DNA from: Albirhodobacter sp048262715
Lineage (GTDB): Bacteria; Pseudomonadota; Alphaproteobacteria; Rhodobacterales; Rhodobacteraceae
Direction of reading: 5' to 3'
Assembly: GCA_048262715.1 (NCBI GenBank)
Contig: JBLXEV010000010.1
Span: 136,499 to 200,498, forward strand
DNA length: 64,000 nucleotides
Below, piece after piece: positions 1 to 7,199 of the stretch. Both the position numbers and the translations under genes were made by a program. The notes below the pieces were generated by a model. It was not told the origin of the DNA. It ran no database searches and saw nothing but the letters and a program-made list of their open reading frames with translations. Position 1 is the stretch's first letter. The number at the start of each line of letters is the position of its first letter.

Positions 1-11
1 GTAAGGTCGAT

Positions 12-1082
12 ATGCCTGATACGGATGACGCGAAAGCGGCGCTGGAAACCTTGCGCCTTTGGGCCGCATCTGCGACCCCGTCTGAGGTGGCGCAGCTTGA
101 TCCGGCGATCTCGCGACTGTTGCCGGAGCGACCTCTTGGCAATTATCCCGATCTCACGCGTCAGTATGACGCCGATTTCAAGGTGGACGCGGCCTATAAG
201 GCCTCGCTGCCCGATCTGCAAAACGGGCCTGCCTCTCTGATCGTGGGCGCGCGCAAGCGGATCGAGCATGTCGGTATTTCCAACTTCCGCCTGCCACTTC
301 GCCTGCGCCGTCGCGGCGGGGGGGATGTGACGGTCGATGCTTCGGTGACGGGCACGGTAAGCCTTGAGGCAGAGGCCAAAGGCATCAATATGTCGCGCAT
401 CATGCGCAGCTTTTACGTCCATGCCGAGAGCAGCTTCTCGTTCCAAGTGATGGAAGCGGCGCTGGAGGATTATATCAAGGATCTGGGCGCGGTGGACGCG
501 CGGATCCAGATGCGTTTCTCCTACCCTGAGAAGGTGATGTCGTTGCGCTCCGGCCTTGCGGGTTGGCAGTATTATGAGATCTCGTTGGAACTGGTGGAAT
601 CTGCGGGCGCGCGCCTGCGGATCATTCACCTCGATTACGTCTATTCCTCGACATGCCCGTGCTCTCTCGAACTCTCGGAACACGCGCGGATGACGCGGGG
701 CCAGCTTGCCACCCCGCATTCGCAACGCTCCGTCGCGCGGATCTCTGTTGTGTTGGAGGAGGGCGAGCGCCTGTGGTTTGAAGATCTGATCGAGATGGCG
801 CGGAGCGCTGTGCCGACGGAGACGCAAGTCATGGTCAAGCGCGAAGACGAGCAGGCCTTCGCCGAGTTGAACGCCGCGAATCCGATCTTTGTCGAGGATG
901 CGGTGCGGGCGTTCGCTGCGCCTTTGCTGGCGGATCCGCGGGTGGGCGATTTCCGTGTGGTGGCCTCGCATCAAGAAAGTCTGCACAGCCATGATGCTGT
1001 GGCCCTTCTGACCGAAGGCCCGACCTTCGCGGGCGTCTCGGTCGAGCCGAAGCTGTTTGGGACATTGATCCACCACGGGTGA
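12..1082 (+). CDS. folE2: GTP cyclohydrolase FolE2 (type IB)
   Basis: A 356-residue protein of the FolE2 (COG1469) family. This family converts GTP to 7,8-dihydroneopterin triphosphate, the entry to folate and queuosine precursor synthesis, in the cytoplasm. It differs from FolE1 in using varied metals. The family signature with the metal-binding cysteine is visible as SSTCPCS (around residues 213-219). The N-terminal extension (about 60 residues) followed by VGARKRIEHVGISNF is typical of alphaproteobacterial members. The start at 12 is preceded by AAGG, and the promoter lies outside the window. A GC-rich hairpin follows. Length and motifs fit well, and the assignment is confident. Confidence 0.93.
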   Translation: MPDTDDAKAALETLRLWAASATPSEVAQLDPAISRLLPERPLGNYPDLTRQYDADFKVDAAYKASLPDLQNGPASLIVGARKRIEHVGISNFRLPLRLRRRGGGDVTVDASVTGTVSLEAEAKGINMSRIMRSFYVHAESSFSFQVMEAALEDYIKDLGAVDARIQMRFSYPEKVMSLRSGLAGWQYYEISLELVESAGARLRIIHLDYVYSSTCPCSLELSEHARMTRGQLATPHSQRSVARISVVLEEGERLWFEDLIEMARSAVPTETQVMVKREDEQAFAELNAANPIFVEDAVRAFAAPLLADPRVGDFRVVASHQESLHSHDAVALLTEGPTFAGVSVEPKLFGTLIHHG

Positions 1083-1128
1083 TCTGTGCGGATTTGGCGG
1101 GCGACGCACGGGCGTTTTGCACCCAAGC

Positions 1129-1151
1129 GCGGGTTTGCGGGGCAAACCCGC
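1129..1151 (+). terminator. hairpin after folE2, possible terminator
   Basis: The arms CGGGTTTGC (1130-1138) and GCAAACCCG (1142-1150) pair perfectly around a GGG loop, 47 bases after folE2. There is only a weak T-run after the stem, so termination is likely partial or Rho-assisted. Confidence 0.35.
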
Positions 1152-1152
1152 T

Positions 1153-1180
1153 TCCCCCGCAGGATATTTGGGGCAACCGA
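1153..1180 (+). repeat. intergenic CCGGCGGGGATATTT-type repeat, divergent copy
   Basis: Reads CCCCCGCAGGATATTTGGGGCAACC. It shares the GGATATTT core and the trailing GGCAACC with copies elsewhere in this window (6726, 17377, 35878, 37856, 45488, 60823, 60979). Confidence 0.5.
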
Positions 1181-1278
1181 AGGGCGGCACCGCATTTCTG
1201 CGAGGACGCGCGATTATTTGTGCGAACAATAGAAGAACATCCCTTGGCCTTTGGCAAATGCCCCGTTAGGTTACTCGC

Positions 1279-3678
1279 ATGAGCGAGTTTGATGATGAGA
1301 GCGCCTTTGGCGCCGCCCTTTCCCTGTCGCAGCGTGCCATGGCACAAAGCGCGATGGCTCCGCGCAGCACCTCCTATCTGGAGGGGCTGAACCCTGCGCA
1401 GCGCGAGGCAGTCGAGGCGCTCGACGGCCCTGTTCTGATGCTTGCGGGGGCGGGGACGGGCAAGACCAAGGCGCTGACCTGTCGGATTGCGCATTTGCTC
1501 AATACCGGTCGCGCGCAGCCAAATGAGATCCTCGCGGTGACCTTCACCAATAAGGCCGCACGCGAAATGCGGCTGCGGATCGGCGGGCTCTTGGGCGAGG
1601 CCGTTGAGGGGATGCCGTGGCTCGGCACGTTCCACTCGGTCTGCGTGAAGCTGTTGCGCCGCCATGCGGAATTGGCGGGGCTGAAATCGAATTTCACGAT
1701 TCTCGATACCGATGATCAGGTGCGGCTTCTCAAGCAATTGATCCTTGCCGAGGGAATCGACGAGAAGCGCTGGCCTGCGCGGCAACTGGCGGGGCTGATC
1801 GATGCGTGGAAGAACCGCGCGCTGACACCGGACCGCGTGACCGGTGAGGATACCGCCGCCTATAATCATCGCGGATCGGAACTCTATGCTGCGTATCAAG
1901 AGCGTCTGCGGGCGCTGAATGCGGTCGATTTCGGTGATCTGCTGCTGCATATGGTCACGATTTTCCAAGCGCATCCCGATGTGCTGGCGCAGTATCAGCG
2001 ACGCTTCAAATATATCCTCGTGGACGAGTATCAAGATACCAACGTCGCGCAATATCTCTGGCTGCGGCTTTTGGCGCAGGCGCATAAGAATGTGTGCTGC
2101 GTGGGCGATGATGACCAGTCGATCTACGGCTGGCGCGGCGCGGAAGTCGGCAATATCCTGCGGTTCGAGAAGGATTTTCCGGGCGCGGTCGTGGTGCGGC
2201 TGGAGCAGAACTACCGCTCGACCGAGCATATCCTTGCGGCGGCCTCACGGCTGATTGCGGGCAATGAGGGGCGTCTGGGCAAGGAGCTTTGGACGGCGGA
2301 GCAGGGCGGCGAGATGGTCCGCCTGATCGGCCATTGGGATGGCGAGGAAGAGGCGCGCTGGATCGGCGATGAGGTCGAGGCACTGGCCGCAGGCGTGCGG
2401 CCCGTTGGGCGTATCCCTCTGGATCATCAGGCGATTCTGGTGCGCGCCTCGCATCAGATGCGCGCGTTCGAGGATCGCTTCCTGACGATTGGCTTGCCGT
2501 ACCGCGTCATCGGAGGCCCGCGATTCTATGAGCGGTTGGAGATTCGCGACGCGATGGCCTATTTCCGCCTCGCGGTCTCGCCCGATGATGATCTCGCGTT
2601 CGAGCGGGTGGTGAACACGCCCAAGCGCGGCCTTGGCGATAAGGCGCAGCAAACGATCCAGCGCCGCGCGCGTGAGCTGGATGTGAACCTGATCGAGGGC
2701 GCGAAGGCGGTGCTTGCGGCGGGCGATATCGGCGGCAAAGGGGCAGGGCAGCTCCGCGCCTTTATCGAGGGGCTGGGCCGCTGGCACGGCGCGGTGCTCG
2801 CGGGCGAGGATCACGTGCGGCTGGCCGAGGTGATCTTGGAGGAAAGCGGCTATACCGCGATGTGGCAGGCCGATAAGACGCCAGAGGCTCCCGGGCGGCT
2901 CGAGAACCTCAAGGAACTGGTCAAGGCACTGGAGAACTTCGATAATCTTCAGGGGTTCTTGGAGCACGTCTCGCTGATCATGGATAATGAGGGCGACGAC
3001 TCCGAGCCCAAGGTGATGATCATGACGCTGCACGCCGCGAAAGGCTTGGAATTCCCTGCCGTGTTCCTGCCGGGGTGGGAAGACGGGCTCTTCCCTTCGC
3101 AGCGCTCGATGGATGAGAGCGGCAAGAAGGGGTTGGAGGAGGAGCGGCGGCTTGGCTATGTCGGGATCACCCGCGCCGAGAAGCTCTGCACGATCTCCTT
3201 TGCTGGAAACCGCCGCGTGTATGGCCAATGGCAGAGCCAATTGCCCTCGCGCTTCATTGATGAGCTGCCCGCGCAGCATGTCGATGTAATGACCCCGCCG
3301 GGCCTATACGGCGGGAACTTCGGGGCTGCGGGCGCTTATGGCGGCGCGAGCTCAGGCAGCAGTTTTGGCGCGAGCGAGAGCAGCATCGAAGCGCGTGCGG
3401 CCAAGGCGGATGTCTATAATTCCCCCGGTTGGAAGCGGTTGCAGACGCGCTCCACCAGTGCTGCGCCGAAGAACCAGCCCAAGCCGAAGGTGATCGACCT
3501 CACCGCCGTGTCGAAATTCACGGTCGGGGATCGCGTGTTCCATCAGAAATTCGGCTATGGGCTGATCGAGGCCATCGAGGCGGATAAGCTGGCGGTGATG
3601 TTTGAACATGCGGGGGCCAAGCATGTCGTGGCGAGCTTCGTCACGCTGGCGGGCGCGGAGGATGATCTGCCGTTTTAG
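1279..3678 (+). CDS. uvrD: PcrA/UvrD-type 3'-5' DNA helicase
   Basis: A 799-residue superfamily 1A helicase that unwinds DNA during nucleotide excision and mismatch repair and removes RecA filaments. Walker A (AGAGTGKT, residues about 57-63), the Walker B/DEXX box VDEYQDTN (about 247) and GDDDQSIYGWRGA (about 275) are intact. The GLEFPAVFLPGWEDGLFP and YVGITRAE motifs mark the second RecA lobe. The C-terminal residues (about 745-790, VGDRVFHQKFGYG) form the Tudor-like domain found in PcrA/UvrD, preceded by a Gly/Ala/Ser-rich linker. It could be called pcrA, since naming varies in this order. The gene is monocistronic and ends at a strong terminator. Confidence 0.92.
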   Translation: MSEFDDESAFGAALSLSQRAMAQSAMAPRSTSYLEGLNPAQREAVEALDGPVLMLAGAGTGKTKALTCRIAHLLNTGRAQPNEILAVTFTNKAAREMRLRIGGLLGEAVEGMPWLGTFHSVCVKLLRRHAELAGLKSNFTILDTDDQVRLLKQLILAEGIDEKRWPARQLAGLIDAWKNRALTPDRVTGEDTAAYNHRGSELYAAYQERLRALNAVDFGDLLLHMVTIFQAHPDVLAQYQRRFKYILVDEYQDTNVAQYLWLRLLAQAHKNVCCVGDDDQSIYGWRGAEVGNILRFEKDFPGAVVVRLEQNYRSTEHILAAASRLIAGNEGRLGKELWTAEQGGEMVRLIGHWDGEEEARWIGDEVEALAAGVRPVGRIPLDHQAILVRASHQMRAFEDRFLTIGLPYRVIGGPRFYERLEIRDAMAYFRLAVSPDDDLAFERVVNTPKRGLGDKAQQTIQRRARELDVNLIEGAKAVLAAGDIGGKGAGQLRAFIEGLGRWHGAVLAGEDHVRLAEVILEESGYTAMWQADKTPEAPGRLENLKELVKALENFDNLQGFLEHVSLIMDNEGDDSEPKVMIMTLHAAKGLEFPAVFLPGWEDGLFPSQRSMDESGKKGLEEERRLGYVGITRAEKLCTISFAGNRRVYGQWQSQLPSRFIDELPAQHVDVMTPPGLYGGNFGAAGAYGGASSGSSFGASESSIEARAAKADVYNSPGWKRLQTRSTSAAPKNQPKPKVIDLTAVSKFTVGDRVFHQKFGYGLIEAIEADKLAVMFEHAGAKHVVASFVTLAGAEDDLPF

Positions 3679-3745
3679 GCCCGGCTTGGTGTGAGTTGGG
3701 GGCGGCTGCCCCCAAGCCCCTGCTTTTCGGCTTTATTTTTGGAAT

Positions 3746-3780
3746 TGGGGCGGGGGGCTTGGCTTCCCGCCCCAGTTTTA
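3746..3780 (+). terminator. Rho-independent terminator of uvrD
   Basis: The arms TGGGGCGGG (3746-3754) and CCCGCCCCA (3766-3774) form a 9-bp stem followed by GTTTTA. It sits between the convergent uvrD and apbC genes. The T-run is on the plus side only. Confidence 0.75.
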
Positions 3781-3781
3781 T

Positions 3782-4837
3782 TTAGACGGTGCCGGCTTTG
3801 ATGAGGTTTTGTGCCAGCGTGGCATAGGCCTCGGCCATCGGGCCCTCGCCTGTGGCGATGGGTTGGCCGCTATCGCCGCCCAAACGGACCGAGAGATCCA
3901 GCGGCAATTCGCCCAAGAACGGCAGGCCCATCTTTTGCGCCTCAACCCCAACGCCGCCATGGCCGAACAGATGCGCCTCATGGCCGCAATTGGGGCACAC
4001 ATAGGTCGACATATTCTCGATCAGTCCAAGCACCGGCGTGCCGAGGCGTTTGAACATATCGAGCGCCTTGCGCGCATCGAGCAGCGCCACATCCTGCGGG
4101 GTGGAGACGACAATCGCCCCGTCGAGCTTGGTTTTCTGGCACAGGGTGAGCTGCACATCGCCCGTGCCCGGCGGCAGGTCGATGATCAACACGTCAAGCG
4201 GCCCGTATTCATCCCATTTCACTTGGCCGAGCATTTGCTGCATCGCCCCCATCAGCATCGGCCCGCGCCAGATCACCGCCTCGTCTTCCTTCAGCATCAG
4301 GCCAATCGACATCAGCGTGACGCCATGCGCCATCAGCGGCAGGATGGTTTTGCCATCGGGCGAGGCGGGGCGACGATTCACCCCCATCATCCGCGGCTGC
4401 GAGGGGCCGTAGATATCGGCATCCAGCAGACCGACTCGTTTGCCAGCGCGCGCCAAAGCCACCGCGAGGTTGGAGGACACCGTGGATTTGCCCACGCCGC
4501 CTTTGCCCGAACCGACAACAATGATCTTGGCGACGCCATCGACACCGAGCGGCCCTGCTTGCGGCTTGGGATGGCCGCCGATCTGCGGGCCTTGCATGGA
4601 GAGCGTGTTGATCGTCACCGATGTGACCCCCGCCAGTGCGGCCACCGCCGCCTCGGCCTGCGGTTTGAGGCCGTCAAGCACGGAGGCCTCCTGCGCCGTC
4701 GCGCCTTCGAGAACAAATCGCACCGCGCCCGAGTCGATTCCAATCGCACGAACCTTATCTGCGCTGACCAAATCGCCGCCGGAAGGGATTTTCACCGATT
4801 TCAGGGCCTCGAGAACGGTCTCTTTTGTAACAGTCAT
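3782..4837 (-). CDS. apbC: Mrp/ApbC iron-sulfur cluster carrier ATPase
   Basis: A 351-residue P-loop NTPase of the Mrp/NBP35 family, which binds and transfers 4Fe-4S clusters to apoproteins in the cytosol. The N-terminal MIP18 (DUF59) domain (about 1-90) is followed by the deviant Walker A GKGGVGKST (about 119) and the switch DLPPGTGD. The paired cysteines YVCPNCGHEAHLFG (about 290-300) bridge the cluster. The start at 4837 (MTVTKE) is chosen because upstream in-frame residues are low-complexity and match no family member. It is convergent with uvrD, and no T-rich terminator is seen after its stop. Confidence 0.92.
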   Translation of the reverse strand: MTVTKETVLEALKSVKIPSGGDLVSADKVRAIGIDSGAVRFVLEGATAQEASVLDGLKPQAEAAVAALAGVTSVTINTLSMQGPQIGGHPKPQAGPLGVDGVAKIIVVGSGKGGVGKSTVSSNLAVALARAGKRVGLLDADIYGPSQPRMMGVNRRPASPDGKTILPLMAHGVTLMSIGLMLKEDEAVIWRGPMLMGAMQQMLGQVKWDEYGPLDVLIIDLPPGTGDVQLTLCQKTKLDGAIVVSTPQDVALLDARKALDMFKRLGTPVLGLIENMSTYVCPNCGHEAHLFGHGGVGVEAQKMGLPFLGELPLDLSVRLGGDSGQPIATGEGPMAEAYATLAQNLIKAGTV

Positions 4838-5085
4838 GTCATCTCCGCAGGTTGGATGGGGGGACTGTGCCGCTTTTGACGGCAGGTGCAAGCACTCTGC
4901 AGCCTTTAATTTTAAGGGGCAGGGGCATCTTCTCGGCGCGTCGCTATAGGTCAGCACCCGTTATGCGCTTTCTGCATGGCAGCATTGAGGCAAAAGTGGA
5001 TTGTGCAGTTGCAGCAATGGGGGCATCTTAGCTTCAACAGCGAACAACAAGACAGTTCGCAAACAGATAAAGCTAGGCACTGAAA

Positions 5086-5301
5086 ATGGCACTCGCACAA
5101 AACACACAGATCCTTGACGCAGGCATCGCGGCCCGTATCTCGGCAACCTTCGCAACGCTTTCGGATGCTTGGCAGCGCCGCCGCGTTTACCGTCAAACTC
5201 TTCGTGAGCTCAATGCTTTGACCTCGCGCGAGCTGGCAGACCTCGGTATGCACCGCTCGATGATTACCCGTGTGGCACTCGAAGCTGCCTTCGGCAAATA
5301 A
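5086..5301 (+). CDS. ccaF1: DUF1127 small protein, CcaF1-like
   Basis: A 71-residue arginine-rich protein with the C-terminal DUF1127 motif (RRVYRQTLRELNALTSREL then DLGMHRSMI). In Rhodobacter sphaeroides the homologous small RNA-binding protein CcaF1 is co-transcribed with the CcsR sRNAs from an RpoHI/RpoHII promoter and modulates sRNA turnover. The same layout is seen here: eight CCTCCTCC hairpins start 9 bases after the stop. A possible promoter lies upstream (TTGTGC at 5001-5006, ATCTTA at 5025-5030), but I cannot assign a sigma factor. The ribosome site is weak (TAGG, 5074-5077). Family assignment is confident. The ccaF1 name rests on context. Confidence 0.85.
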   Translation: MALAQNTQILDAGIAARISATFATLSDAWQRRRVYRQTLRELNALTSRELADLGMHRSMITRVALEAAFGK

Positions 5302-5310
5302 GAATTCCTA

Positions 5311-5338
5311 AGGGCTCTCCTCCTCCTCCCTGAGCCCT
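5311..5338 (+). ncRNA. CcsR/cuckoo-type hairpin 1
   Basis: The stem AGGGCTC (5311-5317) pairs with GAGCCCT (5332-5338). The loop is TCCTCCTCCTCCCT. It is the first of eight hairpins, lying directly behind the DUF1127 stop codon. Confidence 0.8.
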
Positions 5339-5346
5339 CTGGATTA

Positions 5347-5380
5347 GCGGCACTCTCCTCCTCCTCCCTGAGGGTGCCGC
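5347..5380 (+). ncRNA. CcsR/cuckoo-type hairpin 2
   Basis: GCGGCAC (5347-5353) pairs with GTGCCGC (5374-5380), extended by a U-G and a C-G pair. The loop carries TCCTCCTCCTCCCTGA. Confidence 0.8.
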
Positions 5381-5406
5381 ACATTATACCGGCCTTGATC
5401 GCCGGA

Positions 5407-5447
5407 CACGAAAGCGAAGACCTCCTCCTCCTCCCTGAGGTCTCGTG
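5407..5447 (+). ncRNA. CcsR/cuckoo-type hairpin 3
   Basis: AGACCTC (5418-5424) pairs with GAGGTCT (5437-5443). CACG/CGTG can extend the stem past an internal bulge. The loop is CTCCTCCTCCCT. Confidence 0.78.
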
Positions 5448-5453
5448 ATGAAG

Positions 5454-5487
5454 GCGGCGCCCTCCTCCTCCTCCCTGAGGGCGCCGC
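5454..5487 (+). ncRNA. CcsR/cuckoo-type hairpin 4
   Basis: A perfect 11-bp stem, GCGGCGCCCTC (5454-5464) with GAGGGCGCCGC (5477-5487). The loop is CTCCTCCTCCCT. It is one of the two most stable hairpins in the array. Confidence 0.82.
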
Positions 5488-5566
5488 GCTTCGCCTCTTT
5501 CTGCCGCGGAACAAATTCGCCGGAGAGAGGTTGTGTTCAAAGATCGAGACCAAACGAGACGCGAAA

Positions 5567-5589
5567 GGCCCTCTCCTCCTCCCTGGGCC
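5567..5589 (+). ncRNA. CcsR/cuckoo-type hairpin 5 (short stem)
   Basis: GGCCC (5567-5571) pairs with GGGCC (5585-5589) around TCTCCTCCTCCCT. It has the weakest stem of the eight and lies after an 80-base gap, so it may be the 5' unit of a second processed group. Confidence 0.65.
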
Positions 5590-5598
5590 GATCGTTTA

Positions 5599-5635
5599 GC
5601 GCCGCTCTCCTCCTCCTCCTCCCTGAGGGTGGCGC
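5599..5635 (+). ncRNA. CcsR/cuckoo-type hairpin 6
   Basis: GCGCCGCTC (5599-5607) pairs with GGGTGGCGC (5627-5635) with two G-U pairs. The loop holds an extra TCC unit relative to its neighbours. Confidence 0.78.
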
Positions 5636-5648
5636 ACCCCATACCGAA

Positions 5649-5672
5649 GGCCTCCTCCTCCTCCCTGAGGCC
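5649..5672 (+). ncRNA. CcsR/cuckoo-type hairpin 7
   Basis: GGCCTC (5649-5654) pairs with GAGGCC (5667-5672). The loop is CTCCTCCTCCCT. Confidence 0.78.
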
Positions 5673-5685
5673 AACGGGTAAAAAG

Positions 5686-5730
5686 CGGCGGCACCCCTCC
5701 TCCTCCCTGGGTGCCGCCGTTTTGCTTTTC
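5686..5730 (+). ncRNA. CcsR/cuckoo-type hairpin 8, also the array terminator
   Basis: A perfect 11-bp stem, CGGCGGCACCC (5686-5696) with GGGTGCCGCCG (5709-5719). The loop is CTCCTCCTCCCT, followed by TTTTGCTTTTC. It is the only hairpin of the array with a T-run, so it probably ends the ccaF1-array transcript. Confidence 0.8.
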
Positions 5731-5892
5731 TCCCCCTGATATCTGTGACCTGCGCGGGAATGGCTGTCGGCCAGTCGCAACCCCATGCGCCGAAATCTTG
5801 GCGCGCATGTTTGGGGGGCGGGATGTCTGCTTGCTTTTTGCGTGCGTGTGCCGCAGGACGGGGCAACCTTTTCTCCAGAACCGGAGGCCGAA

Positions 5893-6669
5893 ATGCTGTC
5901 CTACCAACATATCTACCATGCCGGAAACCTGGCCGATCTGCACAAGCACGGGCTGATCGCGCATATGCTCGACTATATGACGCGCAAAGAGAAGCCGATG
6001 TCCTACCTCGAGACGCATGCGGGGCGCGGCCTCTACCAGCTTGACGCGATTGAAGCGATCAAAACGGGGGAGGCGGCGCAAGGCATGTCCAAGCTCGCGA
6101 AGTTTTACCCGCCCGAGCACCCCTATACCAAGGTCGTTGCCAAAACCCGCGCCGAACATGGCGCGAGCGCTTATCCCGGCTCGCCGTTGATCGCCGCGAA
6201 TATCCTGCGGATGACCGATACGATCCATCTTTGTGATCTGCATCCGCAGGAGTTCGCCGCGCTGCGCGACGCGATGAAGCCCTTTGGCGGGATCTTCCAC
6301 CAGAAAGACGGGCTGGAGATGGCGCTCGCGCTGACCCCGCCCAGCCCGCGCCGTGGGATGATGGTGATCGACCCCTCTTATGAGATGAAATCCGACTATG
6401 CGGTGATTCCGCGCCGCCTGTTCCAGATCTGGCGCAAGTGGAATGTCGGTACCGTGGCGCTTTGGTATCCGGTTCTGGCCTCAGGCGCAGAGCGCGAGAT
6501 GGTGAAGGTGCTCAAAGAGTGCTTCCCGATCGGGATGAGTTCGGAGGTTCGCTTCCCGCCCGCGCGCGAAGGCCATGGCATGATCGGCTCGGGGATGTTC
6601 ATCCTCAACGCGCCCTATGGCACCGAAGAAGAGGCTCGCCGGATTGAGGGCCATTTCCGCAAGCTCTAA
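5893..6669 (+). CDS. rlmJ: 23S rRNA (adenine2030-N6)-methyltransferase RlmJ
   Basis: A 258-residue protein of the RlmJ/DUF519 family, which methylates A2030 of 23S rRNA using S-adenosylmethionine. The family hallmark N-terminus MLSYQHIYHAGNLADLHKH is followed by the SAM-binding ETHAGRGLY. The catalytic motif reads DPSYE (about residue 164) where E. coli has DPPYE. The start at 5893 has a CGGAGG ribosome site. Extending upstream adds 36 residues unlike the family. It lies just after the sRNA array terminator. Confidence 0.92.
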   Translation: MLSYQHIYHAGNLADLHKHGLIAHMLDYMTRKEKPMSYLETHAGRGLYQLDAIEAIKTGEAAQGMSKLAKFYPPEHPYTKVVAKTRAEHGASAYPGSPLIAANILRMTDTIHLCDLHPQEFAALRDAMKPFGGIFHQKDGLEMALALTPPSPRRGMMVIDPSYEMKSDYAVIPRRLFQIWRKWNVGTVALWYPVLASGAEREMVKVLKECFPIGMSSEVRFPPAREGHGMIGSGMFILNAPYGTEEEARRIEGHFRKL

Positions 6670-6725
6670 GCGGGTCGCGGCTGGAAGATAGGGAAGGGGG
6701 CGCTGCCCCCTCGGGCTTTGCCCTC

Positions 6726-6752
6726 ACCCCCGGGATATTTACGGCAACCAGA
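6726..6752 (+). repeat. intergenic CCGGGATATTT-type repeat
   Basis: Reads ACCCCCGGGATATTTACGG followed by CAACCAGAA. It has the same core and flank (GGCAACCAGAA) as the inverse copy at 17377-17406 (TTCTGGTTGC...). Confidence 0.55.
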
Positions 6753-6884
6753 ATGGCCTTTTCGGGCGCTCTCGTCGAAAGACGGGGGCGCTTTTGCGTT
6801 TGGGGTCTCAAACGGGATTTTATGGGACGCGGCTGCCGGGTTTGGTCGCGCTATGGGATTTGACGGGAATGGGCGCAAGGCGCG

Positions 6885-6946
6885 GCGAGTCACGCCGAAT
6901 CACTGGCGCGTGACTCGCTGTGATTCAGGCGTGATTCATGAGATTC
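6885..6946. promoter_or_regulatory. cluster of six GANTC (CcrM) sites with inverted repeat
   Basis: GAGTC (6887), GAATC (6897), GACTC (6912), GATTC (6922), GATTC (6933) and GATTC (6942) all fit GANTC, the CcrM methylation site of alphaproteobacteria. Two of them sit in a perfect inverted repeat, GCGAGTCACGC (6885-6895) and GCGTGACTCGC (6908-6918). GAATCAC/GTGATTC forms a second nested pair. Chance expectation is roughly one GANTC per 290 bases at this composition. The role is inferred. Confidence 0.6.
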
Positions 6947-7142
6947 GACGCAAGTGGTGGCGAGAGATGTGGTCTTCTTGGCAACGCCCGCCAAAAAAAA
7001 TGGGAAATTATGGCCTGAGGCGGGCTGGGGTGCGCTTGACTATATCTAGTGTTGGTTCTGATTGAATTCGACTACTCCTGCGATTTCCTAGCCGGATCGG
7101 CGCTACAATCCCTTGTTTTTCGGGGTCTCTTTGCACCAGATC

Positions 7143-7197
7143 TGGGCGGAAGTGGGGCAAATTCCTGTTGCTTCCCATGAATTCCCATGGCATCCCT
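7143..7197. promoter_or_regulatory. putative MraZ-binding boxes
   Basis: On the plus strand TGGGC (7143) and TGGGG (7153) are 10 bases apart. On the minus strand CAGGA (7163-7167), TGGGA (7173-7177), TGGGA (7183-7187) and AGGGA (7193-7197) continue on the same 10-base register. MraZ binds TGGGN repeats separated by 5 bases upstream of mraZ in other bacteria, so autoregulation of the dcw cluster here is plausible. Confidence 0.55.
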
Positions 7198-7199
7198 TG

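Noticed and set aside
5302..5730. CRISPR array
   Set aside because: The repeated part is a loop inside unit-specific palindromes, spacing is irregular and there are no cas genes.
5193..5786. Minus-strand frames with runs of Glu and Arg across the sRNA array
   Set aside because: They are the reverse reading of the repeated TCC loops, have no ribosome sites, and are broken between units. The hairpins explain the sequence better.
6718..7065. 115-codon plus-strand frame in the dcw leader
   Set aside because: It starts inside an intergenic repeat, has no ribosome site, and runs through the GANTC cluster and poly-A tract with no homology.
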